From: Chrysogorgia sp. JL179-B06
Taxonomy: Eukaryota > Cnidaria > Anthozoa > Scleralcyonacea > Chrysogorgiidae
Reading direction: 5' to 3'
DNA length: 64,000 nucleotides
Assembly (NCBI GenBank): GCA_035772405.1
Contig: JAYKKM010000351.1
Coordinates: 201,501 to 265,500 of the forward strand
A program made the translations under genes and the position numbers. This document shows positions 12,028-23,122 of this stretch, one piece after another. The notes under the pieces were generated by a model. That model saw only the letters and a program-made list of their open reading frames with translations, had not been told where the DNA came from and ran no database searches. Numbering within the stretch: the stretch's first letter is position 1; each line of letters starts with the position of its first letter.

Positions 12028-12255
12028 TTAAAAAGTTTGGGCTGCATATATTTAGTATTTTAGTTTGATGTCCTATGAAACAATTAAATTCAGACAATAC
12101 AAAGCTCTGAGAGATATTGTCCACTGAAAATTTATTTAGTTTGGCAAATGAAATGGCTATTATCTAATTCAAGTAATTTAGAACTAAAAGAAGTACTGTA
12201 CTGTAAGTTTTAAACAGCAATTGGGCGAGGGGTTGTTGCGTATACGTATTTCTAG
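12028..12255 (+). repeat. dispersed repeat copy 1, ending in a terminus-like motif
   Basis: This segment aligns with 13,604-13,840: TTTAGTTTGATGTC, then ATGAAACAATTAAATT and GCTCTGAGAGATA, and both finish with GAGGGGTTGTTGCG and ACGTATTTCTAG. The common end suggests the terminal repeat of a DNA element family that also has ends at 388-423 and 5,024-5,067. Confidence 0.65.
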
Positions 12256-12544
12256 TAGCTAGTTTAAGGAAGATTGTTTTGGAATGTCTGTCGCTGTGAA
12301 AGAAGCGGTATTTTGTGGTAATAATTTGTTAAAATATCAGAGACCGTAGCGTATACACGTTGTTCTATTATGGTGAGGTATGGATATATTTCAAGGTTTT
12401 TAACAAGCGAAAAGTACCGATTAATGGGCGAAAATTGGCTTATCCAGCGACAAACTTGTGTAATTTTGAAAGATTTAATGTTCTAAATCTTCTGTACATC
12501 AACTCAAACGACTACAGATGATTGCGGTAAACTGACCCGGTTTA

Positions 12545-12625
12545 TTCATTTAACATGCATGTATAGATCACACGTACCTTTATCATAAAGGTACATGTGA
12601 TCTATATATGCATATTAAATGAATC
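12545..12625. repeat. palindrome
   Basis: TGTATAGATCACACGTACCT faces its near-perfect complement across a very short centre (TTTATCATAAA), with further arm pairing (CATTTAACATGCAT against ATGCATATTAAATG). It would form a stable hairpin of about 35 bp. It lies within intron 3. Confidence 0.8.
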
Positions 12626-13230
12626 TGCGGCGGTCTATATCACGGTATAAAGGGTCATCATGTGACGAATTTCGATGATGGATTTCATTGGACGATTATC
12701 TCATGAATTATTAATGAATCTCACTTAGATCTTTAGATATTAAGATTTGTTTGATATGTAAATCAGAGGTGTAGCCAGATGTATTCTCATTTTTAAATGC
12801 ATAACAAATCTTGTTGATTTTTATTTTAATCTAGTTTATAATACTACTATTCATAGTTATAATACTATAGACAGAGCCATCTTCTTCATTTACCGAAAAC
12901 AAGGACTAATTGGGGTAAGCAGAAAGTCACCTATCACGCGGTATATGATTATAATTACTTAGAGTCTGATTATCAAACTATTCAGACATTGGTACATTTT
13001 AAATCGAAACTGTTTGGCCTTAAGCCATGATGTATAGTCGATTTACGCTTCTAAACTTTTTAACTTTTTGATCTGAATATTTTATATAATATAATATATA
13101 GGATGATATTATATTAGGATTTAGGTATGTTAAAATATAGTATTCTTAATTTTGTATTTATAAATGATGTGCAGGACCATTCTGAATGTTTCCTGAATAA
13201 AGATTTCTATCATTCGTTCATTCATTCATT

Positions 13231-13359
13231 CAAGGGGGGCCGGAGGGCCTGGCAAAATTATTGCTCTCCCCCTGGCAAAATAAGTGGGCCCCCTGAGAAA
13301 ATGTGTACTCTTGGCTCTCCAGTTAGGCTGCCCCCCTAGGTTTTTCCTGGCCCCCCTTG
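13231..13359. repeat. GC-rich element with CAAGGGGGGCC inverted ends
   Basis: CAAGGGGGGCC at 13,231 and GGCCCCCCTTG at 13,349 are perfect inverted ends around a C/G-rich body, followed by text like TCCTGGCTACGCCTCTGA that often ends such repeats. Related GC-rich ends occur near 20,640-20,700 and 21,230-21,440. The transposon class is unknown. Confidence 0.55.
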
Positions 13360-13603
13360 ACAGAAAATCCTGGCTACGCCTCTGATGTAAATGTCTTCAT
13401 TTTGACATCACACTGCATAATGACTTATTGAAGAAGCCTGTATACATCTTTGGGATTATGTAACAAAATTATGAAAGTATGTAATCCCATGATACTAAAC
13501 ATACGAAGTTACTTACGTTTTGAGTGCTTTAATTTAATAATCCCAAAGATATATATACACGCTTTTTCAAAACAAATCTTAATCAGTGCAGGTATATTGC
13601 ACC

Positions 13604-13840
13604 CAAAAATTAAACACTTTGAGTTATTTAGTTATTTAGTTTAATGTCTAATTATGAAACAATGAAATTTAGAACAACACAAGCTTGACAGTTTAAAGGC
13701 TCTCAGAGATACATGTAGTGTCTACTATAAGTCCATTCGATTGGCAAATTAGTGGATTATATCTATTTTTAAGTAAAATAACTAATTAGCACTACGCTAT
13801 GACGGCGGTCGAGGGGTTGTTGCGTACACGTATTTCTAGT
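13604..13840 (+). repeat. dispersed repeat copy 2, ending in a terminus-like motif
   Basis: Partner of 12,028-12,255, with about the same order of motifs and the same GAGGGGTTGTTGCG ... ACGTATTTCTAG end. It carries a short insertion relative to copy 1 (ACACAAGCTTGACAGTTTAAAGG region). Confidence 0.65.
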
Positions 13841-14257
13841 TTTATACTATAATAGAATCAGTTGATTACCTCTTCTAATGACTCAAGCTAAATTAATTGA
13901 CGGTATTGAAAAAGATTGCGACTGGTACATTTAACCATAATTCATTGCGCGCAGTAAACGTTGAATCTCGTTCTACTCGCCTATCGACTCGTATTTTTTA
14001 CGCTTTTCGAAAGTCTCGCAACATCCCGCGTGTTTGGATCACACTATCCTGCACGGAAATCCATTTTGTATGCCTTTAATCCCGGTCACTATTTGAGTTT
14101 AAAAACTTACTTTGTTTAATAGTAGTTCAAAGCGAGGGCACCCAATTTATTCACATATTATATATGTGTTGTGATAAGAGAAGAGTACTAAATTTTCAGG
14201 TTATTTTTATGCTGTATAGCTTTCATAATTTTTCTTTGTCCTTTCTTTTTTATATAG

Positions 14258-14645
14258 TGTTCTTCAGAATGTTAATATTGGCGATGGAAATTGGCATCAT
14301 CTTTGCACCTCGTGGAGATCTCAAGATGGAGCATGTACGATTTACAGAAACGGAAGTATTGTGGCCCAAGGAAATGTTTCCATTGGGGAAACTATTCCGG
14401 GTGGAGGAGCCTGGGTCCTGGGACAAGATCAGGATTCCCGTGGGGGTCAGTTCAATGAAGATCAAGCATTTGTGGGCCAAATAGCAGAAGCTAATGTCTT
14501 TGATGTAGTCCTTTCTTCAAAAGATATATTGAAGATGTCTAAAACATGCGTCGAAACTCGCGAAAAAAAAGTGAAATCCTGGAATGACTTTAGATCTGGA
14601 GAGATTCATGGAGAGGTTCATGAAATCACTGCAACCTGCAGTTAG
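14258..14645 (+). CDS. PAN-EGF-pentraxin protein, exon 4 (second half of pentraxin fold, stop)
   Basis: A strong pyrimidine tract and TATATAG acceptor precede the exon. Its first base completes the codon left by exon 3, and the frame then runs 129 codons to TAG at 14,645. It shows the pentraxin hallmark order: HHLCTSWRSQDGACTIYRNG, a GGGAWVLGQDQDS.GG.F segment that matches the pentraxin signature region, then FVGQIAEANVFDVVLS. The Asp/Gln/Asn residues there suit calcium-dependent ligand binding, as known for pentraxins. The last 35 residues are charged with no membrane anchor, which supports a secreted product. Confidence 0.88.
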
Positions 14646-15507
14646 ACATTTCTCCTGTTTGACTTCAATTATTGGCATTAATAACGTTGTTCATTGTATT
14701 ATTCATTGTTTATCAGGATTGACTAAGTTAATTAGTTCGGAATTAGTTCACATTATCCTAGATCTATTAAAGAGGCACGAGTGCTCGGGTGATGCTTTTC
14801 GTGCATGTGTCTTTGTTCCCATACGGGATCGGGAACCCTTGTATAGTCCTTGTATAGTCTTTTATTACAAGCCTAGCGTGGCTGTAGTAAATATTTGTGA
14901 AATGAAATTTTTGGGAAATGTCGAACTTTGAACTTTGAAAATCGGATTCTGACTTGGCAGCGGATCAGTATGACGTTGAGGACTACCTGAACTGTTGTGG
15001 TTTGGTTATTCGTACTGTTAATTCCAGCAGAGCGAGCACTGTGCCATTTTTTACTCGTTGACGTTTTAAATCAGCATTGTAGATATTCAAATTTTGATTG
15101 AAAAATTGAAAACGGATAAAAGTATTTATAATCTTACTCCGATAAGTGAAATTCAAGGGATACATTCCTTGAAAAATTGGTCGACTAGACAATGAGACAA
15201 ATATAATTCAGTTTTGATTTGTTTATTTTGTTCCGTTCATTGAGCGTTTGTCCTTTTAGGTGGGAGGAACCGTTATACTTCCGCCATATAACTGCATACA
15301 TTCCATATCCTAAATGTACTGAAATCACAGGGGCCAGTTGATTTAATATGTTGTTGAAAACATGGATAGTGGTATTCACTTGCTAATTTTCCGTCAGTGG
15401 ATTGAAAATATAATCACAGAATAGATTATGGGTAAGCTATCCAGTCTTTGAACAACAAACTCCATTACAAAACATAGTTAAGAACTGCAAGTATATAGAT
15501 TTTTAAG
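14646..15507. other. region downstream of the gene with a dispersed repeat
   Basis: From about 14,776 a repeat begins with GAGTGCTCGGGTGATGCTTT, related to 29,395 and 34,835 (GAGTGTC-GGGTAGTGCTTTGCGCGC type). Similarity continues to about 15,040. I see no poly-A signal that I would defend and no further gene up to 15,507. Confidence 0.55.
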
Positions 15508-15697
15508 AAATAGAAAACATTTTCCGTGTTTGCATACAATTATATAAACACGACTGAGTGGAAGTTTGGGAGAACGAGAAATCATAGTGGGAACACGAGC
15601 GCGTAGGGCGAGTGTTTCCACGCGATTGCGAGTTCTCCCAAACTTCCACGAGTGTTTATATAACGTATGGGAACACGGATAAAAATGTTTTCTATTT
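15508..15697. repeat. 190-bp palindrome (fold-back element)
   Basis: Long arms including GTGGAAGTTTGGGAGAAC and GTTCTCCCAAACTTCCAC, and outward AAATAGAAAACATTTT against its complement, surround a centre containing GCGTAGGGCGAGTG. Single-stranded, it would fold into a hairpin of about 90 bp. Confidence 0.85.
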
Positions 15698-15770
15698 ATT
15701 TTATAAAATAACCCGTAGAAAGCAAATAAAATGCACAAATATCTTTTTTATCAACACGTAAATTCTCCTT

Positions 15771-15918
15771 ACTGCGTATGATGGCGCCGATGTCTAATTG
15801 ATGGCGTATGATGGCTAATTGATGGCGTATGATGGCTAATTGGTGGCTAATTGATGGCGTATCATGGCTAATTGATGGCGTATCATGGCTAATTGATGGC
15901 GTATCACGATGGCGTAAT
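15771..15918. repeat. minisatellite, ~20-21-bp units
   Basis: The array is built from GATGGCGTATGATGGCTAAT-type units with small deletions. The repeating minus-strand frame is an artefact of the array. Confidence 0.9.
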
Positions 15919-15935
15919 CCAGCCATGTTATATTT

Positions 15936-16040
15936 AACAATTAGACAACGAGCCCGCGTTTTCTATGAGCAGATAGTCAACGAGGCGGAGCCGAGTTGAC
16001 TATCGCTCATAGAAAACAAGGGCGAGTTGTCTAATTGTTT
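15936..16040. repeat. palindrome with GAG-rich centre
   Basis: AACAATTAGACAACGAGCCC pairs with GGGCGAGTTGTCTAATTGTT, and an inner pair (TTTTCTATGAGC/GCTCATAGAAAA, AGTCAAC/GTTGACT) surrounds GAGGCGGAGCCGAG. The design is the same as 6,356-6,450 and 26,025-26,135. The downstream 16,225-16,290 segment recurs at 34,188-34,250. Confidence 0.85.
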
Positions 16041-16654
16041 TAGTATAAATTTACAACTTTCTAACCCAAGAAATAACTTTTATTTCGCATTTTTCATGGA
16101 AAAAAAGTAAATATTCTTTCGAAATCACGCGACTTTTACCCCAGAGGTTTTATATCAGCGGATAGTAACTCCTGCGATAGCCAATGAAAATTGAGGATTT
16201 GTGATATAAACTTGTCAATTTATACTAAAGCCTGATATAAACACGGTAACTGACCAATCACAGCGTGCGTAAGACACGACTTATTTTATAATTTAGGTTG
16301 GTATTTTGACAGGCTCGTATTTTGGCATGCCCCCTGAAATTTGCTAAGAAATAGTGTGATACCTGTATAAGGAATGGAGAAATGAGTATGAGCTGAGGAA
16401 TTTATCTTTAAAATGGACAAGTTCGATCAATTTTTACTGTACTTAATCCTTAATTTTTGTTCTTTAATTACTTGATCTATAATATGTATATATAATTAAA
16501 ATTATTTCACTTGTTACCTAAAACATCACGATGGTAACTGGACTGCAGTTAGTTTACAGTGTCTCATTTAATATGAAAAATACCAATATTAATAAAAACA
16601 TTGAATATATTCAAATATTCGAAATAATTATGGTTGTCTTTTGATTGTTTAAAA
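16041..16654. other. AT-rich stretch, no gene seen
   Basis: No coding signal. Bases 16,225-16,290 (TGATATAAACACGGTAACTG... GACACGACTTATT) are shared with 34,188-34,250 and are probably the outer arm of the same fold-back family. Confidence 0.6.
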
Positions 16655-17160
16655 TGACGTTTTATAACCTTTGAGAGTTGTTTAAAGTGTCTATGAAGAA
16701 GTGAATAAATCGCTTGCATTTTTTTGCTCTATACGAACAAAGTAGTACGGCAGGATCGTTCACTGGAAATTTCAAGTGAATCTGCTGCATAGCCTTCGAG
16801 TTATCACCTCTGAAAGTTTGTCCATAGGCATAGTTTAACGTTACAAAATATGGAAAGACTGGGATTGAATATATGTGGTATATGACGTATGCAGGTGGAT
16901 CATTAATGTTCAAATCCATTGTTCTTATGCATTGTCTTGTGACGTATGCAGGTATACTTACGGTTCACCGCGCGTTTCAGATTTCACCAAAAACATTTAG
17001 CCATGCCAAACTTTGAGAGTTGATAGCTCGAAGACTATATATGCAGCAGATTTACTGGAAATTTTCAGAGTCCGCTCCTGCCGTGCTACTTTGTCCGTTA
17101 AAGCAAAAAAATGCTAGCACATTTTTCACTTCATAGACACTTTAAGATATCCATCAAACT
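16655..17160. mobile_element. MITE with long imperfect terminal inverted repeats
   Basis: Arm 16,676-16,815 (AAAGTGTCTATGAAG, GCATTTTTTTGCT, ACAAAGTAGTACGGCAGGA, CTGCTGCATA) is inverted at 17,010-17,150. The spacer of about 190 bp has no coding content. TSD not resolved. Confidence 0.7.
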
Positions 17161-17224
17161 GCAGGAAACAGCATTTCAGAGACTCTATATTTCGAAATTA
17201 TCCTGGGAAAACATCGCCCGGGCC

Positions 17225-17225
<1 letters not shown>

Positions 17226-17257
<32 letters not shown>
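17226..17257. repeat. poly-C tract of 32 bases
   Basis: An uninterrupted run of 32 C lies within a repeat (CATTTCAGAGACTCTATATT upstream) that recurs near 21,225-21,250. The true length may differ because such runs are hard to sequence. Confidence 0.95.
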
Positions 17258-17259
<2 letters not shown>

Positions 17260-17855
17260 AGGTCAAAGAGCCCATGGCACTCGGCTCTTCGCTGTCCTAG
17301 ATATATACATATACAATTACACAATTCAATTACAGCATCTCTATCAATCATTCTTCATGTTCATTGTTCTTATCATTTAAACTAAACATACTTAAAGAGG
17401 TATCTATTTACAAAACAACGTTTGAATCTCTCAGTCCTTATTTTTAGTAGAATAAACGGATGGCCACGAGGTCTCAAAATTCTTGCATTTTCATTCGGCA
17501 ATAAATCAAACAAAGGATTATCAGAATTAGTACTAATTGTGTGCCAAAGTCTCCTATCGATTTTTTCCAGTAAATCGAGGGCTGGAGTTATACATTGCTC
17601 TATTGCAATTACCTATCAATATTACTCAAATATTTTGTATAGCTTGATATTCCTCAAACCTGTATTCTGTTCATATAGTGAACATTATGATTGAATTGAA
17701 AATAATATCCAATTCATCCCTGCCACAACCATGACTCTTACACACTCTCAAAATATATACATCACCTACTGTTATCCTTCTTCATCAATATCTTAAAATG
17801 GTCATCCCAATTATTGGTTTTATTGCTAAAATGCACACCTAATACATATATCTTA
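17258..17855. other. AT-rich stretch, no gene seen
   Basis: Only short open frames without recognisable domains and with low-complexity composition. I see no repeat boundary or RNA gene that I can support. Confidence 0.5.
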
Positions 17856-17988
17856 TTAGATGTTTTGGTATGTAGTATCGCTGTATATTTTTACGAGTTG
17901 TGTCGTATTTTGACGAGCCCGCAGGGCGAGTCAAAATACAAACAACGAGTAAAAATATACAGCGATACTACATACAAAAACATCTAAT
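17856..17988. repeat. palindrome with long AT-rich arms
   Basis: TTAGATGTTTTGGTATGTAG and CTACATACAAAAACATCTAA are the ends; the arms continue through TATCGCTGTATATTTTTAC to a centre GACGAGCCCGCAGGGCGAGTC. This is the same architecture as the other fold-backs, but the arm sequence differs. Confidence 0.88.
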
Positions 17989-18763
17989 TAGAGATTTATT
18001 ATACAACTGCTTTGATCAACAATTTTTTATGGAAAAAGGAAACTGTAAAAAGGCAAGGGAAGTGGCGTGACTTGCAGCATGATAAAATAATAAGCATACA
18101 TGAAGTAGTTGCCCGTGCAACAAATTTGATTGGCTACAAAATAAACTTGTCAAACCAGTTTGAGAATTATCTTGTCAACAGTTTTATAATTTTACTGATC
18201 AACGTTACAGTTTTTCAATATTTCAAAATGAACAATTGATCGGTTTGAAATCTTAGCATAACAAAACTTGTCTTAAATAAGTTCATCTTCATCGTCTGAC
18301 TCAATCATATTCTGAATTTCCCTTGCTCTCACCGATGGAGGAGGACCATCTTTTCCGGACATTCAGGTCAGTTTTTGTTTTTTGGCCGTATTTTTGTTTT
18401 TGTTTTTCTCTATGAACTCGCCTATATTAACATCATTTAGCGAGTCATTTCTAGTCGGCACACATACTTCAGTTCTTTCGCCGTCTACTCTTTCATTGTT
18501 TATAGTCTTTATACTGGCAAGCATGAATTTGAAAGCCAGTCAATTTCATTGTCGCCTTTAAATGTTCACGTCAGCCGATCTGTCAAACCGGTTTTCTACT
18601 ATACAAATAACCAACTATCCAAATAACTAACTGTCGGAATATCGCTGTATATTTGTACTCGTTTTTAGCGTTATTTGGACACTTTTCAATACAGTTGTAT
18701 AATAAAGTAACTTAATACTTAATTCCATGTACAGGAGGCGGAATATGCTTATCTACTTTACGC
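17989..18763. other. repeat-derived stretch, no supported gene
   Basis: A 75-codon frame at 18,012-18,239 (with GKWRDLQHDK) lies between the palindrome and a later TATCGCTGTATATTTGTACTCG segment near 18,645. That segment resembles the palindrome arm, so the whole 17,856-18,710 could be one element whose far end is at about 18,710. The frame has no recognisable domain. Confidence 0.4.
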
Positions 18764-18935
18764 TTAAAGTGCCCCTAACCTCAAATATTTTTATTGTCTT
18801 ACTTGGAAGAACTTTTAAAATGATATAGTAACCTCATTTGAAGATTTTCGTTTCTTCGCTTTCTTTTTGAGATATATCAGTTTGTTTGATATGCAAATGT
18901 CCGGAATTACGTCACACATGCATAATGACTTATTA
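18764..18935 (+). mobile_element. half copy of the TTAA MITE at 1,282-1,767
   Basis: TTAAAGTGCCCCTAACCTC followed by AACTTTTAAAATGATATAGT and GATATATCAGTTTGTTTGAT matches the left arm of the 1,282 element closely, up to CACACATGCATAATGACTTA. The right arm is missing. Confidence 0.8.
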
Positions 18936-20099
18936 TTGTCCAATACTGTCGAATACACTGTAAATTTTAGGGAGTAAAATTTACTCTTGTGCGAGTTAAA
19001 AATTACTCCCACAAAAGGGGTAACCTTAAACGGAGCAAAAATTACTCCCGTTCGGGGGTAAAAGTTTGGGGGATAAAGTGATAAACGGGATAAAATAAGA
19101 AGATAAAGTGATAATTCAGACATTGTCAGCAACTCCATCGATATCGTGGTGACGGTTCATGTGTTTGCACCAAGAGTAATATCTTCTAAACGTTGCATGA
19201 TGCCAGTGTTAGACATAAGCAGTGTTAATTCGAGTCATTACGGCTTCCGATGTGCAGATTGAGAACTGTTGCTGAAAGAACTGTTGCGAAAATATTCCGC
19301 AGATACCACAACACCAAGGCATCTATACGAATACGCACGCGCGTCATCACGCAGAGTGTTCTACCGCAACATACTTAATTTTTGCGTGAATCAATTCGTA
19401 TCAGTGGAATGTCTGTTTGCCATATGTTTCTATTTAAGGGTAGATCTAATTTTGTTAGATCCAACTACCACTAATTCCTGCGACTAGAATGAATGTTTGA
19501 CATGCAGCGCTACTGATTAACCAGGAATAAACAATAAAATTGGTGCGCATTTATATGGCCTTTAGTTTTTGTATGTACAGTACATCCTCTCTTGCACTGC
19601 GAGTTTAATATTAACGTTTCATTTTTGTCGTGATGTTGAGACTGACAACTGTACATCCTTACGCTTATTATCTATCTGATTTGGTATATCCGCCATCAGT
19701 CACAACATGCACATATTTTTTACTAAAAACATATTATAGTTATGAATTTATGGTGTCAAATAATATTACAAAGTATCCTTCTGTCCTAACCATGTATCCA
19801 ATCATTTCTTCATAAATATCTTGGCGTGCAATTGTTAAACCATTTAGTCATGAAGTCCAAACCTCTTCTGTTGTATGAACCAATCGGAATGCATGAAATA
19901 TTTGGCGCTCGATTATGAGATAAAAAGATATTAGAGGACGATAATCTGATCATTGTCTTTGTCACTGGAAGCCTAGATTTCAATCGTACGATTCGTGAAA
20001 TTCGTGGGTATGCGTTAGGACGTGAACATTTTGGGATATGTAGTGGTTAAAGTGTATCTTAGAGGATAATAGTGGTATGTCTGGTGAAGAAAAAATTGT
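18936..20099. other. repeat remnants, no supported gene
   Basis: Bases 18,955-19,080 carry an ACACTGTAAATTTTAGGGAGT end and repeated (A)TTACTCCC motifs; a related end lies at 25,270-25,360. The rest has only short uncharacterised frames. Confidence 0.45.
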
Positions 20100-20560
20100 T
20101 GAGGCGGTAGTCGGAAAATCCGTCCAATCGTCCGATTCGTTCGATCGTGACGGATCGTGAGATTGGTGAGGTTAACTGAGGGCACACTGCGAAGAGATAC
20201 AGCGAAAAATCCGTCCAATCGTCCGATTCGTCCGATAGTTGTCCGATCGTGACGAATCGTGAGATTGGCGAGGTTAACTGAGGGCACACTGCGAAGAGGT
20301 ACAACGAAAAATCCGTCCAATCGTCCGATTTGTCCGATCGTGACGGATGGTGAGATTGGTGAGGTTAACTGAAGGCACACTGCGAAGAGATACAGCGAAA
20401 AATCCGTCCAATCGTCCGATTCGCCCGATAGTTGTCCGATCGTGACGAATCGTGAGATTGCCGAGGTTAACTGAGGGCACACTGCGAAGAGGTACAGCGA
20501 AAAATCCGTCCAAACGTCCGATTCGTCCGATTTGTGCGATCGTGACGGATACGCTTCTTA
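20100..20560. repeat. minisatellite with alternating 102/91-bp units
   Basis: Units start at about 20,171, 20,273, 20,364 and 20,466 (GAGGTTAACTGAGGGCACAC). Spacing alternates 102, 91, 102, because odd units carry an extra GATAGTTGTCC segment. Inside each unit CGTCCGATTCGTCCGAT is itself a sub-repeat. The overlapping minus-strand frames are artefacts of unit lengths. Confidence 0.9.
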
Positions 20561-22340
20561 TACGCTTCTTATACGCAATTACGCACAGCAAGCACGAGTA
20601 TTCCTTGGGACGTGAGTACCGTGGTGAGCAGTGGCGTGGTGGCCGGGGGGGCCGGGGGGCCATGGCCCCCCCAGCGATGGTTTCAAGAGGGGCGCCGACA
20701 CGGACGGTGGGCGCCAAAATTACCAAGAAGGGCCTGGATTAGTGTGTAAAATTTAAATTAAAGCGTTCATTTTCTGCACTCAAGAGGGTGAAGACTCGAA
20801 TTCGTTCGTCCATGGTTCAGGAGAGACTTGAATCGTTGCTTTCAATGACAATCGAGCGTAAAATTTTGCTCAAATGCGATAAAGACCGTCTCATCAACTT
20901 GTACGCAAAGCTTTCTCCCGAACTGTCAAAAGCTCTACTTTGACTAATTGACTTGCATTCGGTTAATCGGTTGTCTTTTAAAACTGTTAAGTTAGTGTTA
21001 TATTATGCTCAACGTGCATAAACTTTAGCCTATAGGCTATAGTATATTCTGACTATACGTTATTGACATTTGACCAGGAACAAAATTATTTTCTAACAGT
21101 CTCTCTTCAGTCTCTTCGTTCTTGTAAAACCCTATAAATTTCTAAACAAATTGTAAATCTTGATACAAAAAATGTTGTTTTCTAACCATGGGAATTCTGT
21201 AAAATCTTTCCCCAGAACGCAGGAAATGGCATTTCAGAGACTCTAGATTTCAAAAATTTCGGGGGTGCATGCCCCCGAACCCCCTAGAAAGCGAACAACT
21301 CACGCCTTCGGCGCTCGCTTGTCGCGCCTTCGGCGCTCGCTTATGTCAGATTTGCAACTGGATTTGGGATCTCTGGGGGCGCCAATTTAGCACTGGCCAG
21401 TGGCCCCCCTTGAAATATTCGAGCCACCACGCCACTGGTGGTGAGTATCGTGCGAGTATCGAGAGACGCTTGAGAGATTACGTCATACCCGGAAAAGACA
21501 CTGCGTGTAATGTTTTATATAAAAGTTTTAAAATTGTTATGAACAATTGCTATTGGTTTCGATATCCCGATTTATTATTGAAGCATTCAATTGATGTGTT
21601 GCGTGCTTTTGAGTTTGCATGTTCAATTCGCGTTCATGTTTGCGTAATTTACATCTTTATATGTTGAACATTGTAAATGTAATACAGTGAAAAGCATTGC
21701 AGACTTATACATTAAAATATAAGACCGCCTGTAGTGAAATTTAACTGCTTTTGGTCGTTGAGTCTAAGCCTCTTGAAACGCCAACCTGCGTTTCTGCTAA
21801 CAGAGAGTGCATGCAGACTATTCAAACCTCCGTCGCTAACGTTGTTGCGCCGCGGTGCGATGTTACGGAAAACTAAAATCCTTGGCGGGTAGCATGCGCA
21901 GCAGACGGTCGCGTTGGGGGAGGGGCTTAAAATTGGACCGGCCCGCCTCACACGCTCGCCGCCTCACCCGCTCGAAAGCCCTGGTCGCTTGAAAGCCCCG
22001 GCAAGAACAACCCACCCCCAACGCGACCGTCTGCTGCGCAGGCTATTGGCGGGCAGCGACCAGATTTTTTTTTTAAAGTTTCAGTGTGTTCTAATTCCTA
22101 AATTATAAAGCTAGCATTTTTTGATGGAATAATTTTATTATTTTACAAATTCACCTAGAATGGTAATTTTTTTGAAAATGGTGTTTTGATATGTTTGTAA
22201 AGGTTACCATTAGATCTATCAGCTGCAAAAATTTTAATTGAAAATATTGAAAATTGAGTGAGTTATCGTGTTAAAACGGTTTACGGTTATTATCCGTGGC
22301 GGGAAAGTCAACTATTAATTAACAGGATGAATGACAGCTA
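20561..22340. other. mixed repeat region, no supported gene
   Basis: Bases 20,640-20,730 and 21,225-21,440 are GC-rich pieces of repeats (GCATGCCCCCGAACCCCC, and CGCCTTCGGCGCTCGCTT twice). Bases 21,895-22,050 hold inverted copies of AGCAGACGGTCGCGTTGGGG around a GCTCGCCGCCTCACCCGCTC core, another fold-back. The remainder is AT-rich. Confidence 0.5.
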
Positions 22341-22389
22341 ACTTGTATCAAATTACATCGAAAGAAATTGGAAAAATAAACACAACTTC

Positions 22390-23122
22390 AAGTCGTCTCT
22401 CTAGCTCTATGTCTGACAGTAAACGGAATAAAAATCCATTCTGTGGTAGTTGTAAAAACTGGCCAAACGCATGAAGAAAGCTGACAAAGACGTCTTTTTG
22501 GATGAAAAAAAAGGAAAATTTATCTGCCAGCGACAAGGGTTCATACTTTGAACAAGAGACACAATGGCCAGACATGATTGCGAACAGCGATAAACGTTCC
22601 GAAAGGTCTTCTAGAAGCGAGCAGAAACTGAAGAAATATGGAAAGTTTGGAAAGTTTCCAGAAGCGAAAAGCGGCATTACTGGGGTCAGAATCACAATCT
22701 GAATCAGATGATTTTGATTCGGATTTTAACTCAAGTGAAAATGAGGATGACAGTTCTGCTTGTTACCAACCACCCGTTGGGAATTATATTGTTAGTCCAG
22801 TGTTTGGAATTAATGCTAGACAACTCTGCAGTGCATGTGTAAGGAGTACCAGCTTCCACTAAAAATACTTGAAAAAATGAATTCGAGACATGGTTCAGGA
22901 GCGAAATGGATTTTCTCTTGCTCAAGTAAGACATGTATTTCGCACCAAACATGTTTTCCTGAGCCGATTTCGAAAAGAACAGGCCAGAAATATGACGTGA
23001 ATACATCCTATGTTGTTGCTTTCAGAGCAATAGGAAAAGGCAAAGCCGCAGCAGAAAAATGTCTTAGCGGAGGGATATTTCTTCTCCCGTTTACACTTGG
23101 AGTAAACATACCAAAAACATAG
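22390..23122 (+). pseudogene. broken remnant of a probable Mutator-like transposase
   Basis: Coding-like sequence continues across three frames: an acidic stretch (SESDDFDSDFNSSENEDDSS, about 22,700-22,760), then CKEYQLPLKILE, a pair of Cys motifs (SCSSKTCISHQTCF) and a segment NTSYVVAFRAIGKGKAAAEK (22,997-23,056). That order resembles the N-terminal region of Mutator-like transposases found in many invertebrate genomes. Frame changes near 22,835 and the lack of the catalytic part make it a dead fragment. The family call is by pattern and moderate at best. Confidence 0.4.

Larger units (their letters stand above)
6280..14257. other. intron 3 (about 8 kb, repeat-filled)
   Basis: This large intron splits the pentraxin domain. 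It contains palindromes (6,356-6,450; 6,877-6,929; 12,545-12,625), a (GGGA)n microsatellite, a 2.2-kb inverted-repeat element (7,597-9,820), a tRNA-like inverted pair (10,436-10,760), a (TAA)n tract, and two copies of one repeat (12,028-12,255 and 13,604-13,840). Between 11,260 and 12,020 I see only AT-rich sequence. No independent gene is supported. Confidence 0.65.

Noticed and set aside
15771..15918. Possible CRISPR-like array
   Set aside because: Units are directly adjacent 20-21-bp minisatellite repeats without unique spacers, in a eukaryotic genome.
17111..17380. Poly-Pro and poly-Gly frames
   Set aside because: Produced by a 32-base poly-C run inside a repeat.
20015..20726. Overlapping minus-strand frames with repeated SVNLTNLTIRHDRT segments
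   Set aside because: They translate the 102/91-bp minisatellite; frame stays open only because of unit composition.
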